From: Gammaproteobacteria bacterium
GTDB taxonomy: Bacteria; Pseudomonadota; Gammaproteobacteria; Steroidobacterales; Woeseiaceae
NCBI GenBank assembly: GCA_024639825.1
Contig: JAHEGH010000003.1
Coordinates: forward strand, 1-64,000
Length of the DNA: 64,000 nt
Direction: 5' to 3'
How positions within the stretch are numbered: position 1 is the first letter of the stretch; every line of letters starts with the position of its first letter. The position numbers were made by a program, and so were the translations under genes. Below the pieces are notes generated by a model. That model was not told the DNA's origin and made no database searches. It saw only the letters and a program-made list of their open reading frames with translations. This document shows, one piece after another, positions 8,670 to 18,022 of this stretch.

Positions 8670-10550
8670 CTATTGTTTTTCTGTCAGTTCGATCGTCGCG
8701 GTCAGGGGCCAGTGATCGGAAACTCCGGTCTGTGCGGCGCTTCGAAAGCGCTCCGGCGTCCCATCTTTCGACACCTGGGCCGGATTCCTGTTGGCGATCG
8801 CCACCGAATTAGCGCGAATTCGGGCTGTTGCATTTTCACCACGGCCTGGCGAAAAGAGGATCATGTCGAGGAACGACCACGTGTCGTCACGGCCGTAGAA
8901 ATGGGTGCCTTTGCAGCTGTCGCAGCCCACTTCATGGGCAATGGTCCAGCCTGGCCGTGCATAGCGGTCGAGGAGTCGTTCGCGCTGGTCCTCGGTGCTG
9001 GTCGTGTTGAAATCGCCGGCCGCGAATACCTGGTGATCATCGGGCAGGGCGTTGCGCAACTGGTTCAGATGTTCGTAGGCGGATTCGCGCATTGCGGTCG
9101 GGTGGAACGGCGCTGGAAAGTGCACGCTGAAGCCCGTCAGCACCGACCCGTTCGGCACGGCAAAGTCTGCCTGCAGCACGCCACGGGTATCGCCCTGGCG
9201 ATCCGGGAATTCGGGTAATGTCAGCGGATGCAGCCGCGCCTCCCCCAGCAGCGGCAGCTTCGACAGGAATGCGACATCGATGCCCCGCGTGTCGGTGCCC
9301 TCTACAAGGATAGCGGGCAGGTACCCAAGGTCCCCGAGATACTCCGAACGCAGTCGTTCAAGTACGGCGACATTTTCGACCTCCTGCAACGCGATGATGT
9401 CAGCACCGCGTCCATCGTTAACTTGCCGGATTGTGTCGGCGAGCACATCGAGCTTGAAATCGAGTGCCGCATCACTCCAGTCGAGGTACAGGCACTCGTC
9501 ACGCCAGCTTTCTACCGGAATTTCATTGCACGCGGCGATATGAGCATCGTTCTGTTTCGCCGCCAGGGGCAGGTATGCCTTATCGTCTTTACCCGGGTCG
9601 TCTACATTGTCGAACAGGTTCTGGACGTTGAAAGACATCACCGTGACGCCGCTGTTCCTGCTGTCAGCAGCTTCGGCCGGAATGTCGAGATTGACGCGCA
9701 ACAGCAGCGAGTTCTTGTTCTCGCCGGTCACCATCACCGTTCGATTGTCGTCCGCGAAGGCTACGGCTTCCGCATTCTTGAAATTGCCGAGGCTGATGCG
9801 AATTGGCCGTGTGTTGAGCGCGTCGAACCAGGTCTGGTCCGGGCGCCGCAGGAAATAGTAAACGGCCCGGTAAGTCAGGACGACAGCCGCAGCATTGTCT
9901 GCGGAGATATCCATGCTCGACGGCTGCCAGTGCCAGTCCTTGGTTTTGGGTGCGAATTCGACATCCTGGCGACTCGGCTTGGGTAGCCCATTCATCGTGC
10001 CCAGCCATTTTGCCGTGACTTTGCCGTCATCTTCTGTACGCAGTGGAACCTCGTAGAGCGATGGCGGTATGTCGCGTTTGCTGAGAATCAGTATGCGTTC
10101 GTTCTCGATATCCACCGCGGCCGCCTCGGCATCGCGCGGCCCGTTGGGGTATTCGAATGTGACTTCCCAGTCGACTGTCGTGTCTTTTTTGCCGGCCTTG
10201 GGTTCTTTCAGGAAGTAGAGTGTGCGGGACTTGCGCTTCGCATCGTTGTCGCCGATGTCCGCAACCATCAGGTAGGGATCGCCGTCCAGTGTGAATGAGG
10301 CGAGGTCTTCCCAGTCCTTGTTTTTTGATTTCTTTAGTTCGGTGCGACCGAGGTCTGTGCCGCTGTGGTCGATGGCGTACAGGAGTTCCGGCGCACCGGA
10401 GTCATTGATCGTCCAGAGGACGCCGGGCTGTCGCTGTGACCGCGCGAGGCCACTGGCTTCGCGAATATCAGGGTCTTCGAGACGACCTGCGGCCTCAAAT
10501 ACCAGCGTAGCCGGCTGCTCCGCACTGGAGCAGCCGGCCAGCAGCAGCAA
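8670..10550 (-). CDS. lipoprotein with beta-propeller-like N-terminal region and endonuclease/exonuclease/phosphatase (EEP) domain
   Basis: 626 aa; LLLLAGCSS lipobox; N-term EASGLARSQRQPGVLWTINDSGAPELLYAID...; C-term VMSFNVQNLFD, IIALQEVEN, FAAGDFNTT, GVSDHWPL motifs. Confidence 0.8.
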   Translation of the reverse strand: MLLLAGCSSAEQPATLVFEAAGRLEDPDIREASGLARSQRQPGVLWTINDSGAPELLYAIDHSGTDLGRTELKKSKNKDWEDLASFTLDGDPYLMVADIGDNDAKRKSRTLYFLKEPKAGKKDTTVDWEVTFEYPNGPRDAEAAAVDIENERILILSKRDIPPSLYEVPLRTEDDGKVTAKWLGTMNGLPKPSRQDVEFAPKTKDWHWQPSSMDISADNAAAVVLTYRAVYYFLRRPDQTWFDALNTRPIRISLGNFKNAEAVAFADDNRTVMVTGENKNSLLLRVNLDIPAEAADSRNSGVTVMSFNVQNLFDNVDDPGKDDKAYLPLAAKQNDAHIAACNEIPVESWRDECLYLDWSDAALDFKLDVLADTIRQVNDGRGADIIALQEVENVAVLERLRSEYLGDLGYLPAILVEGTDTRGIDVAFLSKLPLLGEARLHPLTLPEFPDRQGDTRGVLQADFAVPNGSVLTGFSVHFPAPFHPTAMRESAYEHLNQLRNALPDDHQVFAAGDFNTTSTEDQRERLLDRYARPGWTIAHEVGCDSCKGTHFYGRDDTWSFLDMILFSPGRGENATARIRANSVAIANRNPAQVSKDGTPERFRSAAQTGVSDHWPLTATIELTEKQ

Positions 10551-10567
10551 TGGCAGGGTTCGACGGA

Positions 10568-12889
10568 TCAGTCGCCGAACTCGTAGTTAGCCTCGATACC
10601 CCAGACGCTGGGTTCGTTGACGAAACCAGTGTTGTTGCTGAAATCGATGAAGCCGAGCACGTTATCTTCATCCGTTATGTTGCGGCCGAAGGCAGCGACT
10701 TCCCAGCCGCTGTCGTTGTTCCTGTAACCAATACGCAGCCCACCTTCGAACTGATTTTTGGTCTTGAACTCGACTGCTTCATAGAGCGGCATATTGATTT
10801 CGCCGTACCAGACCCAATCCGTCAGGACATAAATTTCGGAGTTGTTGCCGATGGGCGCGCCGTAGCGAATCTCGAGGTTGTACGTGGTTTCCGGCGCCCG
10901 CGGGAACGGGTTACCGTCGACCGAAACCTGCGCCGCATTATTCGGGTTCACAGGATCGAGAACCGTGCACAAGCCGGAACCGCAGGGAGCCGTGTAAAGA
11001 TTCGGGTCATTGATTTCGGTGTCATTGAACGCAAATCCGCCCGAGATCAGCAGGTTGTCAGTAGCCAGGAACTGGGCGTCGATTTCAAATCCGACAGCCT
11101 CACCCTTGCTGGCGTTGACGACCTGGTTGGTGTTGCTCGCGCCGCCGATAATCGAGAGTTGCATGTCGTCGACTTCGTAGGCAAATACGCCAATATTGAC
11201 GCGCATGCGATTGTCGGCGAGATCGGCTTTGTAACCGGCCTCAAACGAATCAATCGTTTCAGGTCTGGCGACTGACGGTGTCTCGAGGAACGCAACGTCG
11301 CGGCCCTGGATAGTCTGCGCACGGAAGCCATTGGCAACACGGGCATACAGGCTGGAATCGTCTGTCAGCGCAAAGTTGGCCGCCACTTCCCAGCTCGACT
11401 GGCCGTCGCTGACATTGATCGGGGCGGCGATGAAGGTCGGGATACCCAGGTCCAGCCAGAGCTGACCAAACTGCAGTACCCGGAAATCCTTCTCGTCATC
11501 GGTGTAACGAACACCGCCGGTCAAGGTCAGGCGGTCTGTTACATCGTAGCTACCCTGGCCAAATACGGCCCAGGTCTTGTTTTCTTGTTGGATCTTCGTG
11601 TCCTGAACGCTGACGAAGCCAAAAGACGCGAATGAGTCCGTCGTGACAACGAGATCCGAACTGAAGTAGAACGCACCGATTTGCCAGTTGAAGCGCCCGT
11701 CGTTGTCGCTTGCAATCCGGAATTCCTGAGTGAACTGGTCCGTGTCAGCGCCGTCCTGGGTAACGGAAGGCGTAAATATCGGACCCGGCCAGGTGCGGGA
11801 CGGGATGCCGAAGATGTCTACGTCAGCGAACGTAATACCTGGGGGCGGTGTCGGGAACGAACCGATATTGGCGACGCCACCGTCGATGTCGCCGCGGCTG
11901 GAGCCATCGGCATCCTGGAATGACGTGATCGAGTTGACCGAGACATCGTCAAAATTCCAGGTCAGGTTCAGGGTTGCGCCGAAGGAGTCGTAGGCCTGCG
12001 GATTGTTATCGCCACCGTCGTACCAGACCGTGTCACGCACGTAATTCTGGTTCAGGTCCGGGCTGCCCGTCGAGAAGACGTTCGCGCGGAAAATTGACGA
12101 CGTGCCTTCGAGGCTGCGGTTCTGCAGGCTCAGCAGGGCATTGAATCGATCGGTGGGTGTCCAGTCGAGTTGCGCCCGTACGGCGGTTTCCTCGTACTCG
12201 CCCAGTGATTCCAAGCCGGTCTGGGCGTTCGTAATCCAGTTATCCCGTGAACGGTATAATCCGGAAACGCGGGCATTCAGCGTGTCGCTCAGGCCACCGC
12301 CTACGGCACCTTCGACATTGATTGTATTGTTTTCAGCCCATGAGCCTTTCACATAGCCGGAGGTTTCGTCCGTCGGGCGCCGGGTGTTGACCTTGATGAT
12401 GCCAGCGGTTGTATTGCGGCCGAACAAGGTCCCCTGCGGCCCGCGAATAACTTCGATGTTCTGCACATCGAACAGCGGGAAACTCTTAAGGATCACGTTT
12501 TCCATGACGACTTCGTCCATGATGTACGAAACCGGCTGAGAGGCCGCCAGGTCAAAATCGATATTGCCGAGTCCACGCAGATAGAAGCGCGGCGCGGAGC
12601 GACCGTTTGAGGATTCGGCATACAGGCCGGGCACGCGACCCGACAGCGCGAGCACATCTTCACTGCCCGAGAACATCGCGTTCAGTTTCTCACCGGATGT
12701 CGTTGCTACGGAAATCGGCACATCCTGGAGGGCCTCTTCGCGCTTCTGGGCAGTGACCACGATTTCTTCCAGCACTCCTTCCATTTGAGCGGCCGCCGGC
12801 AACGGCAGCGCGACGGCGAGTGCGAGAGAACTGCCGAGCAAAAATCGAAGCAAGGAGGAATTGTTATTTGTTGTGTACCTACCACACAT
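10568..12889 (-). CDS. TonB-dependent receptor
   Basis: Start at internal Met (MCGRYTTNNNSSLLRFLLGSSLALAVALPLPAAAQ) of ORF 10568..12979; EEIVVTAQKREEALQDVPISV, NIEVIRGPQGTLFGRNTTAG plug motifs. Confidence 0.92.
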   Translation of the reverse strand: MCGRYTTNNNSSLLRFLLGSSLALAVALPLPAAAQMEGVLEEIVVTAQKREEALQDVPISVATTSGEKLNAMFSGSEDVLALSGRVPGLYAESSNGRSAPRFYLRGLGNIDFDLAASQPVSYIMDEVVMENVILKSFPLFDVQNIEVIRGPQGTLFGRNTTAGIIKVNTRRPTDETSGYVKGSWAENNTINVEGAVGGGLSDTLNARVSGLYRSRDNWITNAQTGLESLGEYEETAVRAQLDWTPTDRFNALLSLQNRSLEGTSSIFRANVFSTGSPDLNQNYVRDTVWYDGGDNNPQAYDSFGATLNLTWNFDDVSVNSITSFQDADGSSRGDIDGGVANIGSFPTPPPGITFADVDIFGIPSRTWPGPIFTPSVTQDGADTDQFTQEFRIASDNDGRFNWQIGAFYFSSDLVVTTDSFASFGFVSVQDTKIQQENKTWAVFGQGSYDVTDRLTLTGGVRYTDDEKDFRVLQFGQLWLDLGIPTFIAAPINVSDGQSSWEVAANFALTDDSSLYARVANGFRAQTIQGRDVAFLETPSVARPETIDSFEAGYKADLADNRMRVNIGVFAYEVDDMQLSIIGGASNTNQVVNASKGEAVGFEIDAQFLATDNLLISGGFAFNDTEINDPNLYTAPCGSGLCTVLDPVNPNNAAQVSVDGNPFPRAPETTYNLEIRYGAPIGNNSEIYVLTDWVWYGEINMPLYEAVEFKTKNQFEGGLRIGYRNNDSGWEVAAFGRNITDEDNVLGFIDFSNNTGFVNEPSVWGIEANYEFGD

Positions 12890-12929
12890 TGGTTTTCTCC
12901 TGATCAAACGTCCGCGAAGTATAGCGCCG

Positions 12930-13277
12930 TTACTCCAGGGACGTGTAGCAATTCTGCGAAAATCGTGGTGAGCAGACACAGACGAAGACCAGGTCGCTGT
13001 CGGCTACATTTGAGATACTCTGCGCCACCTGCCGCGGGATCGTCACGGTGTCGCCCGGACCGACCTCGTACGGCGCCTCGTTGCCGACCCGCATTAGTCC
13101 GCGGCCGCGCTCAATGACGTAGACCTCGTGAACCGATAGTGAGTGCAATTCGGTAGTAACGCCTGCCTCGATCCGACAGCGCGCGAGCGAAAATTCAGGC
13201 CAGTGCGGGTCATTTAGAATCTCGGTGATCCAGCACCGCTCGCTCGTGTAGCGCTCAGGTTTTTCATTGCGGCCCAT
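12930..13277 (-). CDS. cupin-domain protein
   Basis: C-terminal part of ORF 12930..13763 from internal Met MGRNEKPERYTSERCWITEI (alternative start 13313): TELHSLSVHEVYVIERGRGLMRVGNEAPYEVGPGDTVTIPRQVAQSI cupin signature. Upstream ORF portion is antisense to the SDR. Confidence 0.8.
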   Translation of the reverse strand: MGRNEKPERYTSERCWITEILNDPHWPEFSLARCRIEAGVTTELHSLSVHEVYVIERGRGLMRVGNEAPYEVGPGDTVTIPRQVAQSISNVADSDLVFVCVCSPRFSQNCYTSLE

Positions 13278-13316
13278 CTCGTGGACAATAGCGCAATTCA
13301 AGTGTCGGGACATCGC

Positions 13317-14057
13317 ATGAGCAGCGACGTATTTAACCTGTCCGGCGAAACGGTTCTCGTAACCGGGGCCAGTGGCAATATCGGGAACGGCATCGCCGTG
13401 CGTCTTGTTGAAGCCGGGGCCGCGGTCGTCGTGCACTATCACCGGGATCAGGCGTCCGCTGAGCAACTCGCTCGTGACCTGGGAGGTGCGCTTACCGTGC
13501 AGGCGGACCTGACCGAAAAGGCGGCTGTCGATGCAATGTTTGCCGCCGGCCAGCCATCGATGATCGTGAACAATGCCGCTACGCAAACAGTCGCGGGTCT
13601 GGGTGACATGAGCTTCGAGGACTGGCGCGCGATGCTGGCGACAAACCTGGATGCAGTGTTCCTTGTTATGCAGCGCGCGGCACATGCCTGGGCGGGTCGG
13701 GGCGGAGCGATTGTGAACATTGCGTCGATCGAGGCGCTCGATCCTGCGGCAGGTCACGGCCACTACGCGACGAGCAAAGCAGGACTGGTCATGTTGTCAC
13801 GGGCTGCAGCCCTTGAGTTCGGCTCGGCAGGCATGCGCGTCAATTGTGTTTCACCCGGATTAATCGACCGGGACGGGCTCGCACGGGATTGGCCGGACGG
13901 TGTGTCGCGCTGGCACGACCGCGTACCCCTCGGCCGGCTCGGGACTGCCCAAGACGTCGCGGACGCGGTATTGTTTCTCCTCAGCCCCGCCGCCCGCTGG
14001 ATCAGCGGCACCAATTTGGTCGTCGACGGGGGAATGTCGGCCCAGAGCAGGTGGTAG
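13317..14057 (+). CDS. SDR family oxidoreductase
   Basis: Internal Met start of ORF 13281..14057; [16 protein letters not shown] Rossmann motif, NNAA, YATSKAG active site, VDGG C-term. Confidence 0.9.
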   Translation: MSSDVFNLSGETVLVTGASGNIGNGIAVRLVEAGAAVVVHYHRDQASAEQLARDLGGALTVQADLTEKAAVDAMFAAGQPSMIVNNAATQTVAGLGDMSFEDWRAMLATNLDAVFLVMQRAAHAWAGRGGAIVNIASIEALDPAAGHGHYATSKAGLVMLSRAAALEFGSAGMRVNCVSPGLIDRDGLARDWPDGVSRWHDRVPLGRLGTAQDVADAVLFLLSPAARWISGTNLVVDGGMSAQSRW

Positions 14058-14062
14058 GACAA

Positions 14063-14779
14063 ATGGCGACAGCGCACATCAATGCAGCTCCCGGTGACTT
14101 TGCAGAAACGGTACTCATGCCGGGCGATCCCCTCAGGGCGGAATACATCGCGAAGACGTTCCTTGACGACGCGCGTCGGGTCTCCGACGTGCGCAATATG
14201 TGGGGTTACACGGGTACGTACCGCGGCAAAGCCATATCGGTTATGGCGCACGGCATGGGAATCCCGTCGGCCTCGATCTATACGCACGAACTTATCACTG
14301 CCTATGGCGTGAAGCGCGTGATGCGCGTAGGCAGCTGTGGCACAACGCACCCCGACGTTGAGCTGCGGGACCTGGTTATCGCCATGGGGGCGTCGACCGA
14401 CTCCGGGGTCAATCGCATCCGTTTCGGCGGTTATGACCTTGCACCCCTGGCCAGCTTTAACCTCGTCGAGAAAGCGGTTGCGGCGGCGCGAGCAGCCGGC
14501 GTTCGTCATCACGTGGGTAATATTTTTTCAGCCGACCTGTTCTACACGCCAGACACGGACATGTTCGAAACCATGGCGAAGTACAATATCTACGGTATCG
14601 AGATGGAGGCCGCCGGGATTTTCCCGATCGCAGCCGAGAATAACGTCGAAGCACTCGCCATCTGCACGGTTAGCGACGATATTCCGAACGGCAAACACCT
14701 GAGCTCGGACGAGCGCGCAACGTCGTTTGACGAGATGATCACCGTTGCACTCGAGACGGTCGCAGCCGTAGCTACCTGA
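14063..14779 (+). CDS. deoD: purine-nucleoside phosphorylase, DeoD type
   Basis: 238 aa from [51 protein letters not shown] motifs typical of hexameric DeoD PNP. Confidence 0.95.
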   Translation: MATAHINAAPGDFAETVLMPGDPLRAEYIAKTFLDDARRVSDVRNMWGYTGTYRGKAISVMAHGMGIPSASIYTHELITAYGVKRVMRVGSCGTTHPDVELRDLVIAMGASTDSGVNRIRFGGYDLAPLASFNLVEKAVAAARAAGVRHHVGNIFSADLFYTPDTDMFETMAKYNIYGIEMEAAGIFPIAAENNVEALAICTVSDDIPNGKHLSSDERATSFDEMITVALETVAAVAT

Positions 14780-14795
14780 CACCTTAACCTACGGT

Positions 14796-14863
14796 GGGCG
14801 CGGCGGATAACACTCCCGAACACGCCTGCGGCTATGGATTCGGGAGTGTTATCCGCCACGCCC
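14796..14863. repeat. long inverted repeat (about 25-bp arms, one mismatch)
   Basis: GGGCGcGGCGGATAACACTCCCGAA (14796-14820) pairs with TTCGGGAGTGTTATCCGCCaCGCCC (14839-14863), 18-nt loop; just downstream of deoD; no T-tract. Confidence 0.85.
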
Positions 14864-14958
14864 GCCAACGCCATGTCGCGTGTTCGGCTACCTGATCCGT
14901 CCCCGTCCCGTGGTCACAGCTTGAAACCACGATCGGCCTGCAGCCCTTTAGTTACAGA

Positions 14959-14976
14959 ACTTCATAAAACAAAGTA
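14959..14976. promoter_or_regulatory. operator-like repeat copy 1 (ACTTCATAAAACAAAGTA)
   Basis: Shares ACTTC---AAACAAAGTA with the copy at 15030-15047; upstream of an HTH regulator. Confidence 0.55.
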
Positions 14977-15003
14977 TTTTAAGTCGATCTGCGTTATCAG
15001 CCC

Positions 15004-15032
15004 TTGACAGGGCCCGAATCGGGGCAGATACT
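15004..15032 (+). promoter_or_regulatory. sigma70-like promoter of the BMC-locus regulator
   Basis: TTGACA (15004-15009), 17-bp spacer, GATACT (15027-15032); 24 nt before the GTG start at 15057. Confidence 0.5.
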
Positions 15033-15047
15033 TCGCGAAACAAAGTA
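15030..15047. promoter_or_regulatory. operator-like repeat copy 2 (ACTTCGCGAAACAAAGTA), overlaps predicted -10
   Basis: Second copy of the 18-nt motif 71 bp after copy 1; contains ACTT...AAGT dyad. Confidence 0.55.
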
Positions 15048-15056
15048 AATGACCCC

Positions 15057-15404
15057 GTGAAGTTTCAATTCGACCAAATGATTAGCGCCCCCTGTCGCCT
15101 TGGCATCCTGGCAGCCCTCATTCCCGGCCTGCCAGTCACTTTCATGGAGATGAAAGAGGCCACCAGTTTGTCCGATGGCAACCTGCATGTGCAGACCAGG
15201 AAGCTCCATGACGTTGGCTATATTGAGATCAACAAGAGCAGCAAGGGACGACGCACTGTGACTGAGTTTCGAATCACGGATCTGGGCCGCGAGCGCCTTC
15301 GACTTCATGTGATGAAGTTACAGCAGATTCTCGACGCCGAATCGAGTGCCGACAGACCGGCATCGTCTTCGAGTCGTGCAGACGACTCGGCGGTTTGGGC
15401 ATGA
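15057..15404 (+). CDS. winged-helix transcriptional regulator (MarR/ArsR-like; PF13601-type HTH)
   Basis: GTG start; [81 protein letters not shown], a typical wHTH_34 pattern. Confidence 0.8.
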   Translation: MKFQFDQMISAPCRLGILAALIPGLPVTFMEMKEATSLSDGNLHVQTRKLHDVGYIEINKSSKGRRTVTEFRITDLGRERLRLHVMKLQQILDAESSADRPASSSSRADDSAVWA

Positions 15405-16714
15405 GTCGTCCGAAGAGCATTGCAATTGGTGCTGACCACGGCGGATTTGAACTCAAGGCTGTACTGGCGGCCCATCTGCAGGCTGCGGGCTACCAGGTTA
15501 GCGATCTAGGGACTTCATCAAATAAAGCAGTTGACTACCCGGTGTATGCCCGTGCGGTTGCCGAGGCTGTGTCGAACGGCGCCGCCGACGTCGGCATCAT
15601 GATTGACGGGGCCGGTATCGGTTCGTGCATGGCCGCGAACAAGGTCCCGGGTGTCCGGGCGGCACTGGCCTATGACCTGTCCAGCGCCCGCAATAGCCGC
15701 GAGCATAACGATGCCAACGTCCTGACTCTCGGCGCCGGCCTTATTGGTGCCGGACTGGCAACACAGATTGTCGATACCTGGCTTGCCGCCGAATGTACGG
15801 AGACGCGCCACCTCGATCGTGTGGCGATGTTCGGTGAGGAGGTCTCTGACCTGGGCCTGTCCGATCAGGATATCGAGCGTGTTGTTAGCCGCCTGCACGA
15901 AATCCTGGGACCGATGCCTGCATCGCAACCGAATGGAGCGTCTGTAGGTGCCGCTCCCGACGCGGCACGCGAGTTTGTACGACTCGGCGCCACCGGCCTG
16001 ACGACCGTCGCGCCTGCGGAGCGGCCCGGCGACATCCCAGGTGATCTGGCACGCTACATCGACCATACGTTGCTGAAGCCCGCGGCGACCGAGGAGCAGA
16101 TCCGCACGCTTTGCGCCGAGGCCCTCGAGTTTAATTTCCGGTCGGTCTGCATTAACCCGACCTGGGTATCGCTGGCCGCAAGCTTGCTGCGCGGGAGTGA
16201 GGTCCTCACCTGCACGGTCGTTGGCTTCCCACTCGGCGCCAATGAACCTGCGATCAAGGCTATGGAGGCGCGTCGCGCGATCCGCAACGGCGCGCGTGAA
16301 ATCGACATGGTGCTGAACATCGGTGCGCTTAAGAGTGGCGACGACGCTCTCGTGCTCCGCGATATCCGCGCCGTGGTGGAGGACTGCGTCGATGGCGGTG
16401 CCGTCTGCAAGGTTATTTTGGAAACCGCATTGCTGACCGACGACGAGAAGCGGCGCGCGTCCGAACTTGCGCGCCAGGCGCGCGCCCATTTCGTCAAGAC
16501 GTCGACGGGTTTTTCGACAGGCGGCGCGACCGTCAGCGACGTGGCATTAATGGCCGAAGTCGTGCGCGGTGCCGGCATGGAGGTCAAGGCGTCCGGCGGT
16601 ATCAGTTCGTACGACGATGCGAAGGCAATGATCGAGGCGGGTGCAACGCGCCTGGGCGCGAGCGCCAGCATCGGTATCGTACGGGAAGCAAAAGCAACAA
16701 GCGTTAGCGCTTGA
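15401..16714 (+). CDS. fusion of ribose-5-phosphate isomerase B-like domain and deoxyribose-phosphate aldolase
   Basis: N-term [13 protein letters not shown]...[34 protein letters not shown] (RpiB/LacAB). C-term [37 protein letters not shown] (Schiff-base Lys), VKASGGI (DeoC). Confidence 0.93.
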   Translation: MSRPKSIAIGADHGGFELKAVLAAHLQAAGYQVSDLGTSSNKAVDYPVYARAVAEAVSNGAADVGIMIDGAGIGSCMAANKVPGVRAALAYDLSSARNSREHNDANVLTLGAGLIGAGLATQIVDTWLAAECTETRHLDRVAMFGEEVSDLGLSDQDIERVVSRLHEILGPMPASQPNGASVGAAPDAAREFVRLGATGLTTVAPAERPGDIPGDLARYIDHTLLKPAATEEQIRTLCAEALEFNFRSVCINPTWVSLAASLLRGSEVLTCTVVGFPLGANEPAIKAMEARRAIRNGAREIDMVLNIGALKSGDDALVLRDIRAVVEDCVDGGAVCKVILETALLTDDEKRRASELARQARAHFVKTSTGFSTGGATVSDVALMAEVVRGAGMEVKASGGISSYDDAKAMIEAGATRLGASASIGIVREAKATSVSA

Positions 16715-16726
16715 GGAGTTGCATCA

Positions 16727-17350
16727 ATGGTTGATCTGAGAGCTTACGTTTTTCTTGATTCCCTGCAGCCGCAGTTCGCGTCTTACCAGGCGACGATCTC
16801 AAAGGGCTACTTGCCCACGGTGGGGCAGGCGAGCCTCTTCGTCGAAATCGCACCCGGTATGGCGATCAACCACATTCTCGACGTGGCGTTAAAGTCGACC
16901 GACGTGACAGCCGGCATGCAGATCGTCGAGCGCCACTACGGCATGCTCGAATTGCATTCCGACAGTCAGGCCGATGTGCGCCAGGCCGGGCAGGCCATCC
17001 TTGATGAACTGGGTCTCGAGGAGAAGGACCGGCATAAACCGCGTGTCGTCGCCAACCAGGTGGTGCGCCATCTCGAAGCCACCCAGACGATGCTGATCAA
17101 CCGTTTTCGCTTCGGCAACATGATTCTCGCCGGTCAAACCCTGTTTGTACTCGAGGTCGAGCCCGCAGGGTATGCGGCGCTGGCGGCAAACGAAGCGGAG
17201 AAAGCGGCGGATATCAACATTCTTGATGTCCGGGCGGTCGGCAGCTATGGCCGCGTCTATATCGGTGGCGAGGAGCGCGATGTTGTCGTCGCGCAAGAGG
17301 CAGCGACACAAGCTATCAAGGAAGTCACCGGCAAGGTGACGAAGAAATAA
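16727..17350 (+). CDS. BMC-T tandem-domain microcompartment shell protein (stacking-trimer type)
   Basis: 207 aa MVDLRAYVFLDSLQPQFASYQATISKGYLPTVGQASLFVEIAPGMAINHILDVALKSTDVTAGMQIVERHYGMLELH...; resembles the stacked BMC-T of Haliangium ochraceum from memory of that family. Confidence 0.85.
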   Translation: MVDLRAYVFLDSLQPQFASYQATISKGYLPTVGQASLFVEIAPGMAINHILDVALKSTDVTAGMQIVERHYGMLELHSDSQADVRQAGQAILDELGLEEKDRHKPRVVANQVVRHLEATQTMLINRFRFGNMILAGQTLFVLEVEPAGYAALAANEAEKAADINILDVRAVGSYGRVYIGGEERDVVVAQEAATQAIKEVTGKVTKK

Positions 17351-17400
17351 TTTTCTAGTTCAAACCGGGTTCGAAGGCCCGATTCGCGAGGAGTAAGGCG

Positions 17401-17697
17401 ATGTCAGAAGCATTAGGAATGATTGAGTGCCGCAGTTTCCCGGCTATGGTGGAGGCGGCCGACGCAATGGTCAAAGCAGCAAAGGTCGAACTCGTCAGTT
17501 ACGAGAAGACGGGTGGCGGCTACACGACCGCTATCGTCCGCGGCGATGTTGCCGCAGTGAGAGCGGCCTGTGACGCCGGACGTACGGCGGGGGCTCGGAT
17601 TGGTGACGTCGTCGCTGTGCACGTGATCGCACGTCCGCACTCCGGCGTCGATGCCACTATCCCACTGGGTCGTGAACCCGGCACGGCGAAGAAGTAA
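17401..17697 (+). CDS. BMC-H hexameric shell protein
   Basis: 98 aa EALGMIECRSFPAMVEAADAMVKAAKVELVSYEKTGGGYTTAIVRGDVAAVRAACDAGRTAGARIGDVVAVHVIARPH; canonical Pfam00936 pattern. Confidence 0.96.
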   Translation: MSEALGMIECRSFPAMVEAADAMVKAAKVELVSYEKTGGGYTTAIVRGDVAAVRAACDAGRTAGARIGDVVAVHVIARPHSGVDATIPLGREPGTAKK

Positions 17698-17719
17698 TGG
17701 CCGCGCGCACGGTATTGCA

Positions 17720-18022
17720 GTGAAACTCGCAAAAGTACTCGGCACTGTCGTCGCGACTGAAAAGGACGCCAAGCTCGGCGGCCTCAGGTTCCTCATGCTC
17801 GGTCTCTGGGGCCATGACAACAAGCCGGCGGGCGGCTCGGTGGTTGCGGTGGACGCTGTCGGCGCGGGTGTCGGCGAAATGGTTCTGTTTGCCAGCGGTT
17901 CATCGGCGCGCCAGACAGAACGTACCGACAACAAGCCGGTCGATGCGGTCGTGATGGCCATCGTGGACACCTGGGAAATCGAGGGCGACGAAAAATATCG
18001 CAAGGGGGAGAGTGACGCATGA
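17720..18022 (+). CDS. BMC-P pentameric vertex protein (EutN/CcmL family), copy 1
   Basis: GTG start inside ORF 17651..18022; MKLAKVLGTVVATEKDAKLGGLRFLML...VVAVDAVGAGVGEMVLFASGSSAR...VDAVVMAIVD. Confidence 0.92.
   Translation: MKLAKVLGTVVATEKDAKLGGLRFLMLGLWGHDNKPAGGSVVAVDAVGAGVGEMVLFASGSSARQTERTDNKPVDAVVMAIVDTWEIEGDEKYRKGESDA

Noticed and set aside
13278-13763. N-terminal part of ORF 12930..13763 as an extension of the cupin protein
   Set aside because: This part is antisense to the SDR gene and low-quality sequence; the cupin starts at an internal Met.
13763-14512. 249-aa minus-strand ORF across the SDR/deoD boundary
   Set aside because: Antisense to two confident genes; no domain.
15518-16489. 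323-aa minus-strand ORF antisense to the RpiB-DeoC fusion
   Set aside because: No recognisable domain; mirrors the codon structure of a strong sense gene.
16727-17350. Possibility that this is a non-shell protein because it lacks the typical BMC-H pattern
   Set aside because: Two-fold internal organisation, FVEIAPG/ILDVALK features and operon position fit stacked BMC-T proteins; kept as BMC-T.
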